Shown here piece by piece: positions 29,259-37,655 of a stretch of DNA of 64,000 nt. The DNA is taken from positions 124,001 to 188,000 of the forward strand of contig BAEM01000042.1 in NCBI GenBank assembly GCA_000314955.1, written 5' to 3'. Made by a program: the position numbers and the translations under genes. The notes under the pieces were generated by a model. The model was not told where the DNA came from, did not search any database, and was given only the letters and a program-made list of their open reading frames with translations. The stretch is from Paraglaciecola chathamensis S18K6 (lineage in GTDB: Bacteria > Pseudomonadota > Gammaproteobacteria > Enterobacterales > Alteromonadaceae). Positions within the stretch are counted from its first letter, which is position 1; every line of letters begins with the position of its first letter.

Positions 29259-29983
29259 ACTACACCCCCTCTTAAACCTAGAGGTTCTGTCACATTATTT
29301 TTTGATAAGTAATTTGAAGAGGTTGGTCCACAATTAAATAACAAGTCTAAAATCGAGACCTCTGAGACAAACGCTCCCCAGAGCTGGGGATAACTAATAT
29401 AACCACTATAGTCAAACCAAGTCACCGATATATTGCTTGCTTGAAATAATTCAGTATCCATATAGTTTTTAGCTGACGGGCCAGAGATATATTCGTTCGC
29501 ACCGCTTTGTTGGCAAATACTCACTAAGCGCTCAGATTTTCCCTCTACCAATTGATAATCCATTGAATGCGTGATTTTTGTATTAATATTAAGATACTGA
29601 CATACTTTCGCCAAGAAGCTAAAGTTCATGTGTGATAAAGAGGTGTAGGTGTTATCACAATACAAGGGCGACAATAATTCTAAAACCTCATCGAAATACT
29701 GCGAGCTCTTATAAAATTGTTGAAGTGTTTTGAAATGAGTTTGTTGCCAGTCATGTCCATCGAGCAAAGTATCTTTTATCTTTTGCTCAAATTTCCCCTT
29801 CACTTGCACTGGGACGGTAAGCCATTTTACTCCTTGCGAGGTTTTTATTTTATTTCGATTACGCCAATCGCGCCGAGTATATTGCATGTCATCATATAAT
29901 ATAAACTCATCAACGGAATTAATTAAATCGAAATATCCTCTCCAAGGAATATAGTTTGATTGTGAAATAGCCACTTTTTTCAT
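29255..29983 (-). CDS. WbqC-like family protein
   Basis: The 242-aa product has the WbqC family start KKVAISQSNYIPWRGYFDLI, then DEFILYDDMQYTRRDWRNRN and the region ISGPSAKNYMD. WbqC proteins are found in O-antigen and glycan clusters and are thought to modify sugar amino groups, but their reaction is not firmly established. The ATG at 29983 fits the family start; an in-frame GTG at 30013 would overlap the previous gene. Confidence 0.85.
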   Translation of the reverse strand: MKKVAISQSNYIPWRGYFDLINSVDEFILYDDMQYTRRDWRNRNKIKTSQGVKWLTVPVQVKGKFEQKIKDTLLDGHDWQQTHFKTLQQFYKSSQYFDEVLELLSPLYCDNTYTSLSHMNFSFLAKVCQYLNINTKITHSMDYQLVEGKSERLVSICQQSGANEYISGPSAKNYMDTELFQASNISVTWFDYSGYISYPQLWGAFVSEVSILDLLFNCGPTSSNYLSKNNVTEPLGLRGGVV

Positions 29984-30000
29984 CTCTAATATATATCCAT

Positions 30001-30996
30001 TTAGTTGATCCACTCTGATAGCGATTCTAACAAGCGTTGTTCGCCAAAGTACTTACGGACCAGTTTCATATTTTGACACTTAACGTCATTGTCTAAAGGA
30101 GAAATATCGATATGAGCACTATTATAAACTTGAATACCAAACCCTGAGAAATATTGATGAATGTTAGAGCATTCATTAATAAATACTTTTTTACCCATAC
30201 CTACTAAATAAAGAGAGTTACTAAATCCCTGTTGTCTTTTGGCATCAAAAATAGCGTAATCCATAGTCGCTAAAAACTTCTGGTATTCATTAAAGTCCCA
30301 AAAATCCATTAATGGTACAAATCGGCTGCCAAATATTTTTTTACCAATTCTAGAGACCTCTTCCGCGTTAGTTCTGCTACCATAAGAAAGAGGACAAAAT
30401 ACTTTAATTTTATTATTATTAAGTTGCGCTAAAGATTCGAATACTTGCTTATGGTTATTATTTATAGCAGCTGAATTTCCAACTTGAACATTTATAAATT
30501 GTGTTGAGTTTCCTTCGATTTCCACATCATAAAAAACGTTACTCAGATAGCTAATACAATTAACATGTTGCCCGCTTGCATTGTAATTCTGCCTTACATA
30601 TTCTACGTCACCAGTATTAGCAGTAACCAAAAAACCTACACCTTGAATGACGGCTTTACGCGCTTCACTATGTTTCGCAGGGAAATAAAAATCCCCTCCC
30701 CACAATACCCAATAACATTTACCTAATATCTCTTTGTTTTTAACTAGCAAAGCATCAACTTTGTCTCTCCAAAGCCCATGTAAAATGACTTTTTTACTTT
30801 GATATATATAACTTTCAAGTAATTGGATATCGTTGTCAGTATGTAGAAACTCGGCTTCATGTGTAGGTGTAAGTCCGAATAAATACTTCTCACTAGTCAC
30901 AAAAACAAACTTATGATCATCCACATTAAAACGAGCTCTAATAAAATCGATAAAAGGAACCATAAATTTATCAAGGACCATTATGTGCAGAACCAT
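30001..30996 (-). CDS. WecF-like 4-acetamido-fucosyltransferase (GT56)
   Basis: WecF transfers Fuc4NAc from dTDP-Fuc4NAc in enterobacterial common antigen. The 331-aa product shows the family pattern: MVLHIMVLDKFMVPFIDFI, VILHGLW, YWVLWGGDFY, NVQVGNSAAINNNH and CPLSYGS. An in-frame TTG at 31014 was passed over for the ATG at 30996, which gives the family-like N-terminus. Together with the WecE-like gene it points to transfer of a 4-amino-4,6-dideoxyhexose. Here the acceptor is probably a glycan built in this island rather than ECA. Confidence 0.8.
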   Translation of the reverse strand: MVLHIMVLDKFMVPFIDFIRARFNVDDHKFVFVTSEKYLFGLTPTHEAEFLHTDNDIQLLESYIYQSKKVILHGLWRDKVDALLVKNKEILGKCYWVLWGGDFYFPAKHSEARKAVIQGVGFLVTANTGDVEYVRQNYNASGQHVNCISYLSNVFYDVEIEGNSTQFINVQVGNSAAINNNHKQVFESLAQLNNNKIKVFCPLSYGSRTNAEEVSRIGKKIFGSRFVPLMDFWDFNEYQKFLATMDYAIFDAKRQQGFSNSLYLVGMGKKVFINECSNIHQYFSGFGIQVYNSAHIDISPLDNDVKCQNMKLVRKYFGEQRLLESLSEWIN

Positions 30997-31079
30997 CAGA
31001 TAAATAGTATCCAATCTAAGTTACTACCGCAGTAAATAGAAAGATTCAAAATAGATAATTCCTACTAGTATTAAAAGCG

Positions 31080-31781
31080 CTATTTTCGACAAAAATAAAC
31101 CAATTCATTGTCAAACATACCATATTTATAAAGCTCTCCATCTGAAAATTTTTTCACGAAAGAATCTTCGACTACTTTAAATCCTTCGTTTTCCAACTTA
31201 CTTTTGTAGTCTCTGCCGTACCACCGAACATGATCATGCTGACCAAAAGCTTTGGTTCTTCCTTCGGGTGTATTGATGGAGAAGTCTTCATAAGTTGTTT
31301 CTAATCTGTAGTCGATTGGGACCTGAAGAATTGCGCAACCACTGGTCTTCAAAACTCTACGAAGCTCTCGCATTGCTAAGCCGTCGTCTGGAATGTGTTC
31401 AAGCACATGATTACACATTATGAAATCGAAGAAGTTATCTTCAAATGGAATATTAGTGATGTCTGCATGACTTACAACTTTGCCTTTAAGTTTATCAAAT
31501 TTCTCTTCGTCAAGATCACATGGAAAATACTCAACATATTGTAAGTCGGAGAAACGCTCGTAGAATATTTTCTCTGGAGCAAAGTGAAGTAATTTTTTAG
31601 GAGCATCACCATCAAAAATAGTAGTTTTTTCGTTCATATATAGCCATAACAGCCTATGACGTTCTAAAGACCCACAATTACCACATTGAGCGTTTTCTCT
31701 TTTGTTTAAGCCAAAAGGATTAAATATTTGAAAACTAGCGCAACATATTGGGCAAAAAACACCACTAAAGTCATCTTTCAT
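31080..31781 (-). CDS. SAM-dependent methyltransferase with N-terminal zinc ribbon
   Basis: The 233-aa product begins with a Cys motif (CPIC...CGNC at residues 15-36) that looks like a zinc ribbon, then a class I methyltransferase with IMCNHVLEHIPDDGLAMREL, a typical Methyltransf_11 post-motif. The ATG at 31781 has GGAGC upstream. Small gaps of about 60-80 bases separate it from its neighbours. Substrate unknown. Confidence 0.75.
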   Translation of the reverse strand: MKDDFSGVFCPICCASFQIFNPFGLNKRENAQCGNCGSLERHRLLWLYMNEKTTIFDGDAPKKLLHFAPEKIFYERFSDLQYVEYFPCDLDEEKFDKLKGKVVSHADITNIPFEDNFFDFIMCNHVLEHIPDDGLAMRELRRVLKTSGCAILQVPIDYRLETTYEDFSINTPEGRTKAFGQHDHVRWYGRDYKSKLENEGFKVVEDSFVKKFSDGELYKYGMFDNELVYFCRK

Positions 31782-31842
31782 CTAAGCTCCTTACTAGTTA
31801 AGTACTTGCTTAATTCTTAACACTCAAATACCAATAACCTAC

Positions 31843-33051
31843 TTAGAACTCGATAACCTTATCTAAGAGTGTTGAAGATATTACAGACAATTCATCTTTC
31901 ATCGACTTTTGATGTTTGTCAGTTGCCAGTATTAGGGCATCAACATTTTCTAATTCATTTCTTGTTATCGCCTGAATTGGTAAAATGTTTACACCTAAAA
32001 GTAGGCTATCGTTAAATATTGTCTTTGAGTCAATTATTTTAGTGATACTCATTCGTTGATTTAAATGCAGTATTAATAATTTTGCATAATCATTAGCGCC
32101 CCAAATCATAACGTCTTTAACACCATTTTTTTTACAAAATAGTTCTATCTTGCGTAATCGCTTTTTTAGTCGAAAGACCTGACTTATAAACGTAAATAAT
32201 AGCTTAAGCGTTGAATATGGTTTGGCTAGCAATAGTCTCAGACATAGTTGGTTAAAAAAAACAGGTAGAATCCCAGACGATAATGTTGCCTTTCTCAAAA
32301 CAACTCGGCGGAAAAAATAAAGAGCAGATTCACTGCCAAAGTATTGGTGCATTTGGCTATAAAACCAAAGTGAATACTTCCAACCTAAACAATCCGCTAC
32401 ACTATCGTCAGAATCCTTACAACGAATAGTTAACGATTGGTCAATAAATCGAAAGCTTCGGGTTAATACGCCTACCTTCATCGCAAAATCCCAATCTTGA
32501 TGGCCCGAAAACCTTTCATCGAATAGACAAAGTCTAGCTAATTTAACTGGAACGCAGATGGTACTAGATTGGATACCACCAACATTGTTGATGACAAAGG
32601 AATAATGTGCCACTGACTGAGTTTTTCTTTTAGGCGTTTTAGGTAAAGCTTCAGCCAAGATCCCATTGCTACTATTACGGTATTGATGATGTATTAAAAA
32701 ATACTCGTCGCTGATTTTCGTTTTTATGCAATTGAATACCAACTCAAGTTTATTAGGTAACCAATAATCATCTGAATCTAAAAAACAAATATATTGCCCA
32801 CTAGCGGCATGAATACCCGTATTTCTAGCTGCTGCGCCGTTTTTATTGATTTTATGTCGCAACAACTTAAATCTTGTGTCTTCGAAGCTATCCACTAGGT
32901 GTTGAATTTGCGCAGCTATTGCCGGAGTCGAACCATCATCAATAATCAACACTTCATAATTTTGCATAGTTTGAGATAACACAGATTCAAGCGCACTTCT
33001 TAAGGCTTTTTCACGATTAAAAACAGGTATGATTATGCTAAATAACAACAT
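31843..33051 (-). CDS. GT2 glycosyltransferase with C-terminal nucleotide-binding module
   Basis: The first 250 residues are a GT-A family 2 transferase: FSIIIPVFNREKALRSALES, VLIIDDGST, GAAARNTGIHAA and the DxD-type CFLDSDDYW. The last 100 residues form a separate Rossmann-like unit (KDVMIWGANDYAKLLILHL) akin to PglD/NeuD N-domains. That fusion is unusual. The ATG at 33051 lies just after the previous stop; a TTG at 33066 is less likely. Confidence 0.8.
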   Translation of the reverse strand: MLLFSIIIPVFNREKALRSALESVLSQTMQNYEVLIIDDGSTPAIAAQIQHLVDSFEDTRFKLLRHKINKNGAAARNTGIHAASGQYICFLDSDDYWLPNKLELVFNCIKTKISDEYFLIHHQYRNSSNGILAEALPKTPKRKTQSVAHYSFVINNVGGIQSSTICVPVKLARLCLFDERFSGHQDWDFAMKVGVLTRSFRFIDQSLTIRCKDSDDSVADCLGWKYSLWFYSQMHQYFGSESALYFFRRVVLRKATLSSGILPVFFNQLCLRLLLAKPYSTLKLLFTFISQVFRLKKRLRKIELFCKKNGVKDVMIWGANDYAKLLILHLNQRMSITKIIDSKTIFNDSLLLGVNILPIQAITRNELENVDALILATDKHQKSMKDELSVISSTLLDKVIEF

Positions 33052-33052
33052 T

Positions 33053-34162
33053 TTATTTAATGGCAACAGCTATTGTAAAACATCCATCTGTTCCGGCTAC
33101 TACACTTCCTGCTACGGGATCATGTTGAGCATACAGTTGTATTTGCTGAAACCCAGCGTTTTGTAACAAATCAGTTAATTCGTCGTTGGTATAATGCTTT
33201 AAGTGGTATTCAAATTTATCAGGATCAAAGGGCATCACGTCTTGATTAGGCGTAGAGCAAATTAAATGACCACCTGGCTTTAACACTTTAAAAAATATCT
33301 CCAGTAGTTGCTGATCAAAATTCACATGCTCTATGGTTTCAAACGACACTACGGCATCTTGCGAATTAGCGCTAATGTCTAATAACTTTGCGTCTTGACA
33401 TATAAACTGGGTATGGTCATTACTAAAATGCTGTTTGGCGTGAGCTATTGCGGCTTGTTCAATGTCTACGCCTGTTAGTCGTGCTTTGGTTTTATTGGCT
33501 AACAACAAAGTGCCATAACCAATGCCACAAGCTAAATCCAATATTTTGTTTTGCCGTGTTAGTTTCCCAATTTGTTGGCAAGCAAACTCGTAACGATTTA
33601 AATGGTCGGGACGTATTTGATCATATTGGGTGGAAATTTGCCTTTCACCTCGGTTCATGGTTTTTTTGGCAATTGCGTTCACAACTGGGCCATCGCTGGT
33701 AACTTGCAACTCACAAAAACCTGCCCGCTCTAGCAGTAAAGTTAAACGAGCAGCGTTGTAGCCAGATTTATACACATTTTGTAAACTTGGCTGATAAATG
33801 TCGTCTCTAGGGTTAGCATTTTCTTGGCCTCCCCATAATCCTGCGAAGGCAATACGTGCATTTGATTCAGCATTTAACAGTTGATTATTATCCCAACTAG
33901 CTTTTTGCCATAACTCTATAAAATAATCGGTATTAGGCACCTTTAGTAAAATACTGCCGCCAATACTCAACGCATCAAACCAAGTCAACATGGCTAAATC
34001 GGCTTCCATACTGCTCAAGTAAGGCAATACGTTATTCACTTCTAAGCAATCAATAGTATTTTTGTCGCTAAATTGTTCCCACGCGTTGGCTAACAGTGTT
34101 TGGCGGTTTTCAGTTTGTAACCAATATTGCAGCTCATCTCGCACTAGCTGGTAATTTTTCAC
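33053..34162 (-). CDS. methyltransferase with degenerate N-terminal copy (GTG start)
   Basis: The 369-aa protein has a C-terminal class I methyltransferase (about residues 190-369) with KILDLACGIGYGTLLLA and VVSFETIEHV. The first 170 residues (IDCLEVNNVLPYLSSMEADL, GGSILLKVPNTDYF, RLTLLLERAGF) resemble the second half of such a domain with the SAM-binding loop missing, suggesting a decayed duplicate. Translation starts at GTG, overlapping the previous stop as GTGA. Confidence 0.75.
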   Translation of the reverse strand: MKNYQLVRDELQYWLQTENRQTLLANAWEQFSDKNTIDCLEVNNVLPYLSSMEADLAMLTWFDALSIGGSILLKVPNTDYFIELWQKASWDNNQLLNAESNARIAFAGLWGGQENANPRDDIYQPSLQNVYKSGYNAARLTLLLERAGFCELQVTSDGPVVNAIAKKTMNRGERQISTQYDQIRPDHLNRYEFACQQIGKLTRQNKILDLACGIGYGTLLLANKTKARLTGVDIEQAAIAHAKQHFSNDHTQFICQDAKLLDISANSQDAVVSFETIEHVNFDQQLLEIFFKVLKPGGHLICSTPNQDVMPFDPDKFEYHLKHYTNDELTDLLQNAGFQQIQLYAQHDPVAGSVVAGTDGCFTIAVAIK

Positions 34163-35454
34163 TCTAGGTTCTCCGACTCTTGCGAATTGTTTTCTGTTGT
34201 TGCTTTGTACTCGGCACGAGTCGCTAGTTTATACTCAAGCAATTCTGGCTCTAGAAAACTAAATTGTTTTAACTTTGCAGCATCAAAACGTTTGTCTATA
34301 ACCTTAAATTGGCGATAGCAGATTGCAGCTAACAATTTATTAATTTGATTGAGGTGTTTTTTAAGCAAACATTCGCCCTCTATTTTCACTGGCTTGCCTA
34401 ATAGTGCCGCTTCGTACAAAACAGAGGTGTTTATGCCATGCACTAGTTTTGATGACATGATTAAACTGCGGCTATCATCTTCTGAAAAAACGCCATGTTT
34501 TAAGCTATATGAGGACTTCATCCGGTCTTTGGGATGCGCCTTAAAAATAATTTTTTCACTCGAATATTTATCTTCAATAAAATCAATAAACGCCTGCATG
34601 CCTGAAGTAAAACGAGAGTGATTAAGAATATTCGTATCATTAGGAACTTGTAAGGGCACAAAAATATAATCTGAATCGGCATAAGGTGCGACAGCTAAAT
34701 CAAACGAACTACGAACCATTTCAAGTGCCGTAAACTGCTCAGAGCCAACCCAGCTTAAATCATCTATTTGCAATTGGCTTTGGTTATTCACGCCTTTTTT
34801 ATCCAAATAAAAAAACTGATGCTGCGGGAAAAACCCACATTCTGCAAAAGTGAGTTTTTGGGATAACTTTTTCGCTTGGGATAAAACCGGGACAAAGGCT
34901 GGCAAAGAGCCGTTCCAAACTATTATTCCTTTGGCATTTCTTAAGTATTCATCAGTTAATTTCTCTAGAGGATGAAACATGTCCACTCTGAAACCCTTTA
35001 GGTTCAAAAATTTGAAAAAATTGACTAAATATTTAGGAATATTGATATCACTGTATAAGTCCACATAAACAATGTAATCCTGCGCGCTCCCCAAAGTTCT
35101 CAAAGCCTTAGGTGCACATTGCATCACATCTAAGAAAACGCTATTCCCTTCACATCTAGACACCAACCTACTGACCATTTCTAGCTGAAAAGAGCCTGTA
35201 CCTAATAGAATATGTGATGCATTGATAAGGCTTATACCGTCATCAATTCGTTGCTCAATATCAACAGCTAATGTCATCTTTTCTGGCACAAGAATATATT
35301 CCGGCAGCCTTATCTTCATTTCAATAAGTTGGCGCAATAACTCATCCACATAAGCCCCGCCGCCAACTAGGATGTAATGATAATGATTTAGGTCTGCTAA
35401 ATCACATTGCGTTCTTTTAGCCGCCGCTTCAAGGGCGCTTGCTTTATTTAACAT
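34159..35454 (-). CDS. capsule-type (KpsC/KpsS-like) glycosyltransferase candidate
   Basis: The 431-aa protein is not a close match to anything I recognise by name. The stretch FAECGFFPQHQFFYLDKKGVNN is similar to the pattern in Kdo-transferring KpsC/KpsS capsule proteins, and FKAHPKDR plus VHGINTSVLYEAALLGKPV resemble the donor site of that GT-B group. The N-terminus (HYHYILVGGGAYVDELLRQL) looks like a nucleotide-binding module. An ulosonic-acid donor would suit the nearby CMP-pseudaminic acid pathway, but this is inference. Confidence 0.6.
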   Translation of the reverse strand: MLNKASALEAAAKRTQCDLADLNHYHYILVGGGAYVDELLRQLIEMKIRLPEYILVPEKMTLAVDIEQRIDDGISLINASHILLGTGSFQLEMVSRLVSRCEGNSVFLDVMQCAPKALRTLGSAQDYIVYVDLYSDINIPKYLVNFFKFLNLKGFRVDMFHPLEKLTDEYLRNAKGIIVWNGSLPAFVPVLSQAKKLSQKLTFAECGFFPQHQFFYLDKKGVNNQSQLQIDDLSWVGSEQFTALEMVRSSFDLAVAPYADSDYIFVPLQVPNDTNILNHSRFTSGMQAFIDFIEDKYSSEKIIFKAHPKDRMKSSYSLKHGVFSEDDSRSLIMSSKLVHGINTSVLYEAALLGKPVKIEGECLLKKHLNQINKLLAAICYRQFKVIDKRFDAAKLKQFSFLEPELLEYKLATRAEYKATTENNSQESENLE

Positions 35455-35459
35455 ACTGA

Positions 35460-36617
35460 CTATTCTGACTCAAAATACGACAGAACATTACCCACCGCAT
35501 CATCCATATTGTAATACTTATAATCAGCTAATCGCCCAGCACTGATAATGTTTTTAAAATATGCCAAGCGCTTTTTATATTGATCAAATTTTTGTTGATT
35601 ATCCTGATTAAAAATCGGGTAATAAGGCACGTTTTTTGTGGGATCATTCCGGTCATAATATTGGGGGTATTCTTTTACAATCACAGTTTGATCTGATCCT
35701 TGTTTAAGAATATGTTTAAACTCGGTGATCCGCGTATAAGCGTGTTCGTTGGGGTAATTGACTGTGGTATTAGGTTGAAACTCTGGTGTATCCAAGGTTT
35801 GAAAATCAAACTGTAGTGATCTGTAGGGTAATTCGCCATCAGAGTAGTCAAATAATTGATCTAACATGCCAGTAAAAACCAATTTACCATTGAATTCTTG
35901 CCCCTTAAATTCCACTGATTTAGTTGCATCAATTAAGCGAATTAAACTAGTTGCGTCGGTATTTAGTCGCACCTCTATATTGTCATGATTTAATATATTG
36001 GCGATAAGCTGAGTATAACCCTGACTAGGAATAGCTTGATATTTATCATGAAAATAGCGGTCATCTCGGGAGATGACAATCGGTACTCTGGCAGTGACCT
36101 CAGGTGAAATATCTTCAGGTGAACAACCCCATTGCTTAGTCGTATAATTTACAAAAAATTTTTCATAAACTAATTCTGCTAGTTGTTGCAGTGTCGTATA
36201 GGGGCTTTTTCTTAGCTCTAGAATGGGTACTTTGCCCCCAGCCCCATAATGTTCAATTAACAAGCTTTCGATTTCCTGAGCTTGAACATTTGGAAAGAGT
36301 TGATGCAAAGTATTCAAATTAAACGGGATGGGCACCAATTTACCATCAATAGAGCCCAATACTTTATGCTCGTATGGCGTCCATTTGGCAAACTGACTCA
36401 GATATTGCCACACATGCTCTTTATTGGTGTGAAACAAATGAGGCCCATAATGATGTACAGTAATACCCGAGTCATCGGTGTAGTCATAACAATTACCGGC
36501 AATATGAGGTCGCTGTTCTAACACTAAAACCTTTTTATTTTGCTGGCTGGCAAAACGTTCGGCCATTACCGCACCAGAAAAACCAGCGCCAACAACTATG
36601 ACATCAAAATCAGACAT
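35460..36617 (-). CDS. glf: UDP-galactopyranose mutase
   Basis: Glf converts UDP-galactopyranose to UDP-galactofuranose with reduced FAD. The 385-aa protein has the FAD-binding DVIVVGAGFSGAVMAERFA, the HIAGNCYDY and HHYGPHLFHTN motifs, and the active-site region NYTTKQWG and RYFHDKYQAIP. Its presence implies a Galf residue in the product of this operon. It directly follows the GT2 gene (TAAATG). Confidence 0.95.
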   Translation of the reverse strand: MSDFDVIVVGAGFSGAVMAERFASQQNKKVLVLEQRPHIAGNCYDYTDDSGITVHHYGPHLFHTNKEHVWQYLSQFAKWTPYEHKVLGSIDGKLVPIPFNLNTLHQLFPNVQAQEIESLLIEHYGAGGKVPILELRKSPYTTLQQLAELVYEKFFVNYTTKQWGCSPEDISPEVTARVPIVISRDDRYFHDKYQAIPSQGYTQLIANILNHDNIEVRLNTDATSLIRLIDATKSVEFKGQEFNGKLVFTGMLDQLFDYSDGELPYRSLQFDFQTLDTPEFQPNTTVNYPNEHAYTRITEFKHILKQGSDQTVIVKEYPQYYDRNDPTKNVPYYPIFNQDNQQKFDQYKKRLAYFKNIISAGRLADYKYYNMDDAVGNVLSYFESE

Positions 36618-37571
36618 TTAAGCAGCTTCACTTAACAGCAGTTTTAGTTGCTCAGCATCATGTCTACTTTCAAACACTGCGCGATGTTTGTCATTAAAAA
36701 AACAATCTTTTTTAGAGGCTAGTTCTATGTATTTAATAAAGAGCTCGTTCGCTCCTCTGGTCAGAAAATATAATGCTGCAGCAAATCTATGATGAGCAAT
36801 ACCTGCATCGATGATTGTTTGACTAACACCAAACTGCGCAGCTTGTTGGCAGGCTAATTCAATATCCATCAATGATTGTTCGCGTCTGGCATAAGAACGG
36901 CTGGTTTGCTGGCCAAAACTGTTTTCATGGATCCGATAACGGCCTAACACTTCTGGGATAAAATCAACATTTGCTGATAAATAACCAGCGTTATTAATAT
37001 AAAAAGCATAATCAAAAATAATTTTACAATCGGGCGAAACTGTAGTGATAAGGTTTGAATGATTTTTAAACATCACGCTACTGGCTTGCATGTAGGTGCC
37101 GTATTTAATCATATGCTCAATTGTTGAACGTGCTGGAATATATGACCAATTATAAAACTCTTTCGAATATAGTTTAATTGTTCTGTCTGTAACCGAATCA
37201 AACATATCGGATTCGTGATAGACCATATGACAATCGTTGTGTGTATCTAAATAATCCACTTGGCGCTGTAATTTAGAAGGCAACGCAATATCATCTCCAT
37301 CTATATAGGCAATATATTTGCCTTTAGCCGCTGCAAGCAAGGTGCGCATGTTAGCCGCTAAGCCTTGGTTTTCAGGCTTGTATATAGCGTTTAGTTTGTT
37401 TGGAAACAATGTTTCAAGGGTTGCTATAAGCGCCGGAGTCTTGTCTGTAGATGCGTCGTCACAAACAATGACTTCAAAATCAAAATCGGTCTCTTGTTCA
37501 AGCACTGACAGTAAACATTCAGCAATAAAACTTTGCAAATTATATGCAGGAACAAGAACTGAAAGTTTCAT
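36618..37571 (-). CDS. GT2 family glycosyltransferase
   Basis: The 317-aa product has the GT-A start KLSVLVPAYNLQSFIAECLL, EVIVCDDASTDKTP and the DxD motif in YIAYIDGDDIA. It is the first gene of the accessory glycan operon and follows a strong sigma-28 promoter at 37629-37655. With glf next to it, a galactofuranosyltransferase role is possible but not proven. Confidence 0.88.
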   Translation of the reverse strand: MKLSVLVPAYNLQSFIAECLLSVLEQETDFDFEVIVCDDASTDKTPALIATLETLFPNKLNAIYKPENQGLAANMRTLLAAAKGKYIAYIDGDDIALPSKLQRQVDYLDTHNDCHMVYHESDMFDSVTDRTIKLYSKEFYNWSYIPARSTIEHMIKYGTYMQASSVMFKNHSNLITTVSPDCKIIFDYAFYINNAGYLSANVDFIPEVLGRYRIHENSFGQQTSRSYARREQSLMDIELACQQAAQFGVSQTIIDAGIAHHRFAAALYFLTRGANELFIKYIELASKKDCFFNDKHRAVFESRHDAEQLKLLLSEAA

Positions 37572-37628
37572 ACAGGCTATACCTTAAACGTCTATTCACT
37601 AAATTAGTTTTTAATATTTATACTTATC

Positions 37629-37655
37629 TTATCGGCCTTTTTAAGCGAAACTTAA
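37629..37655 (-). promoter_or_regulatory. sigma-28 (FliA) promoter of accessory glycan operon
   Basis: The minus strand reads TTAAGTTT, 11 bases, GCCGATAA, a near-perfect match to the FliA consensus TAAAGTTT-N11-GCCGATAA. It starts at the base after the reductase stop (37656) and ends 58 bases before the GT2 start. It is closer to consensus in its -10 element than the flagellin promoters in this window. Confidence 0.82.

Noticed and set aside
37600-37655. A terminator behind the reductase gene
   Set aside because: The short TTAAG/CTTAA stem is weak and coincides with the sigma-28 -35 element, which explains the sequence better.
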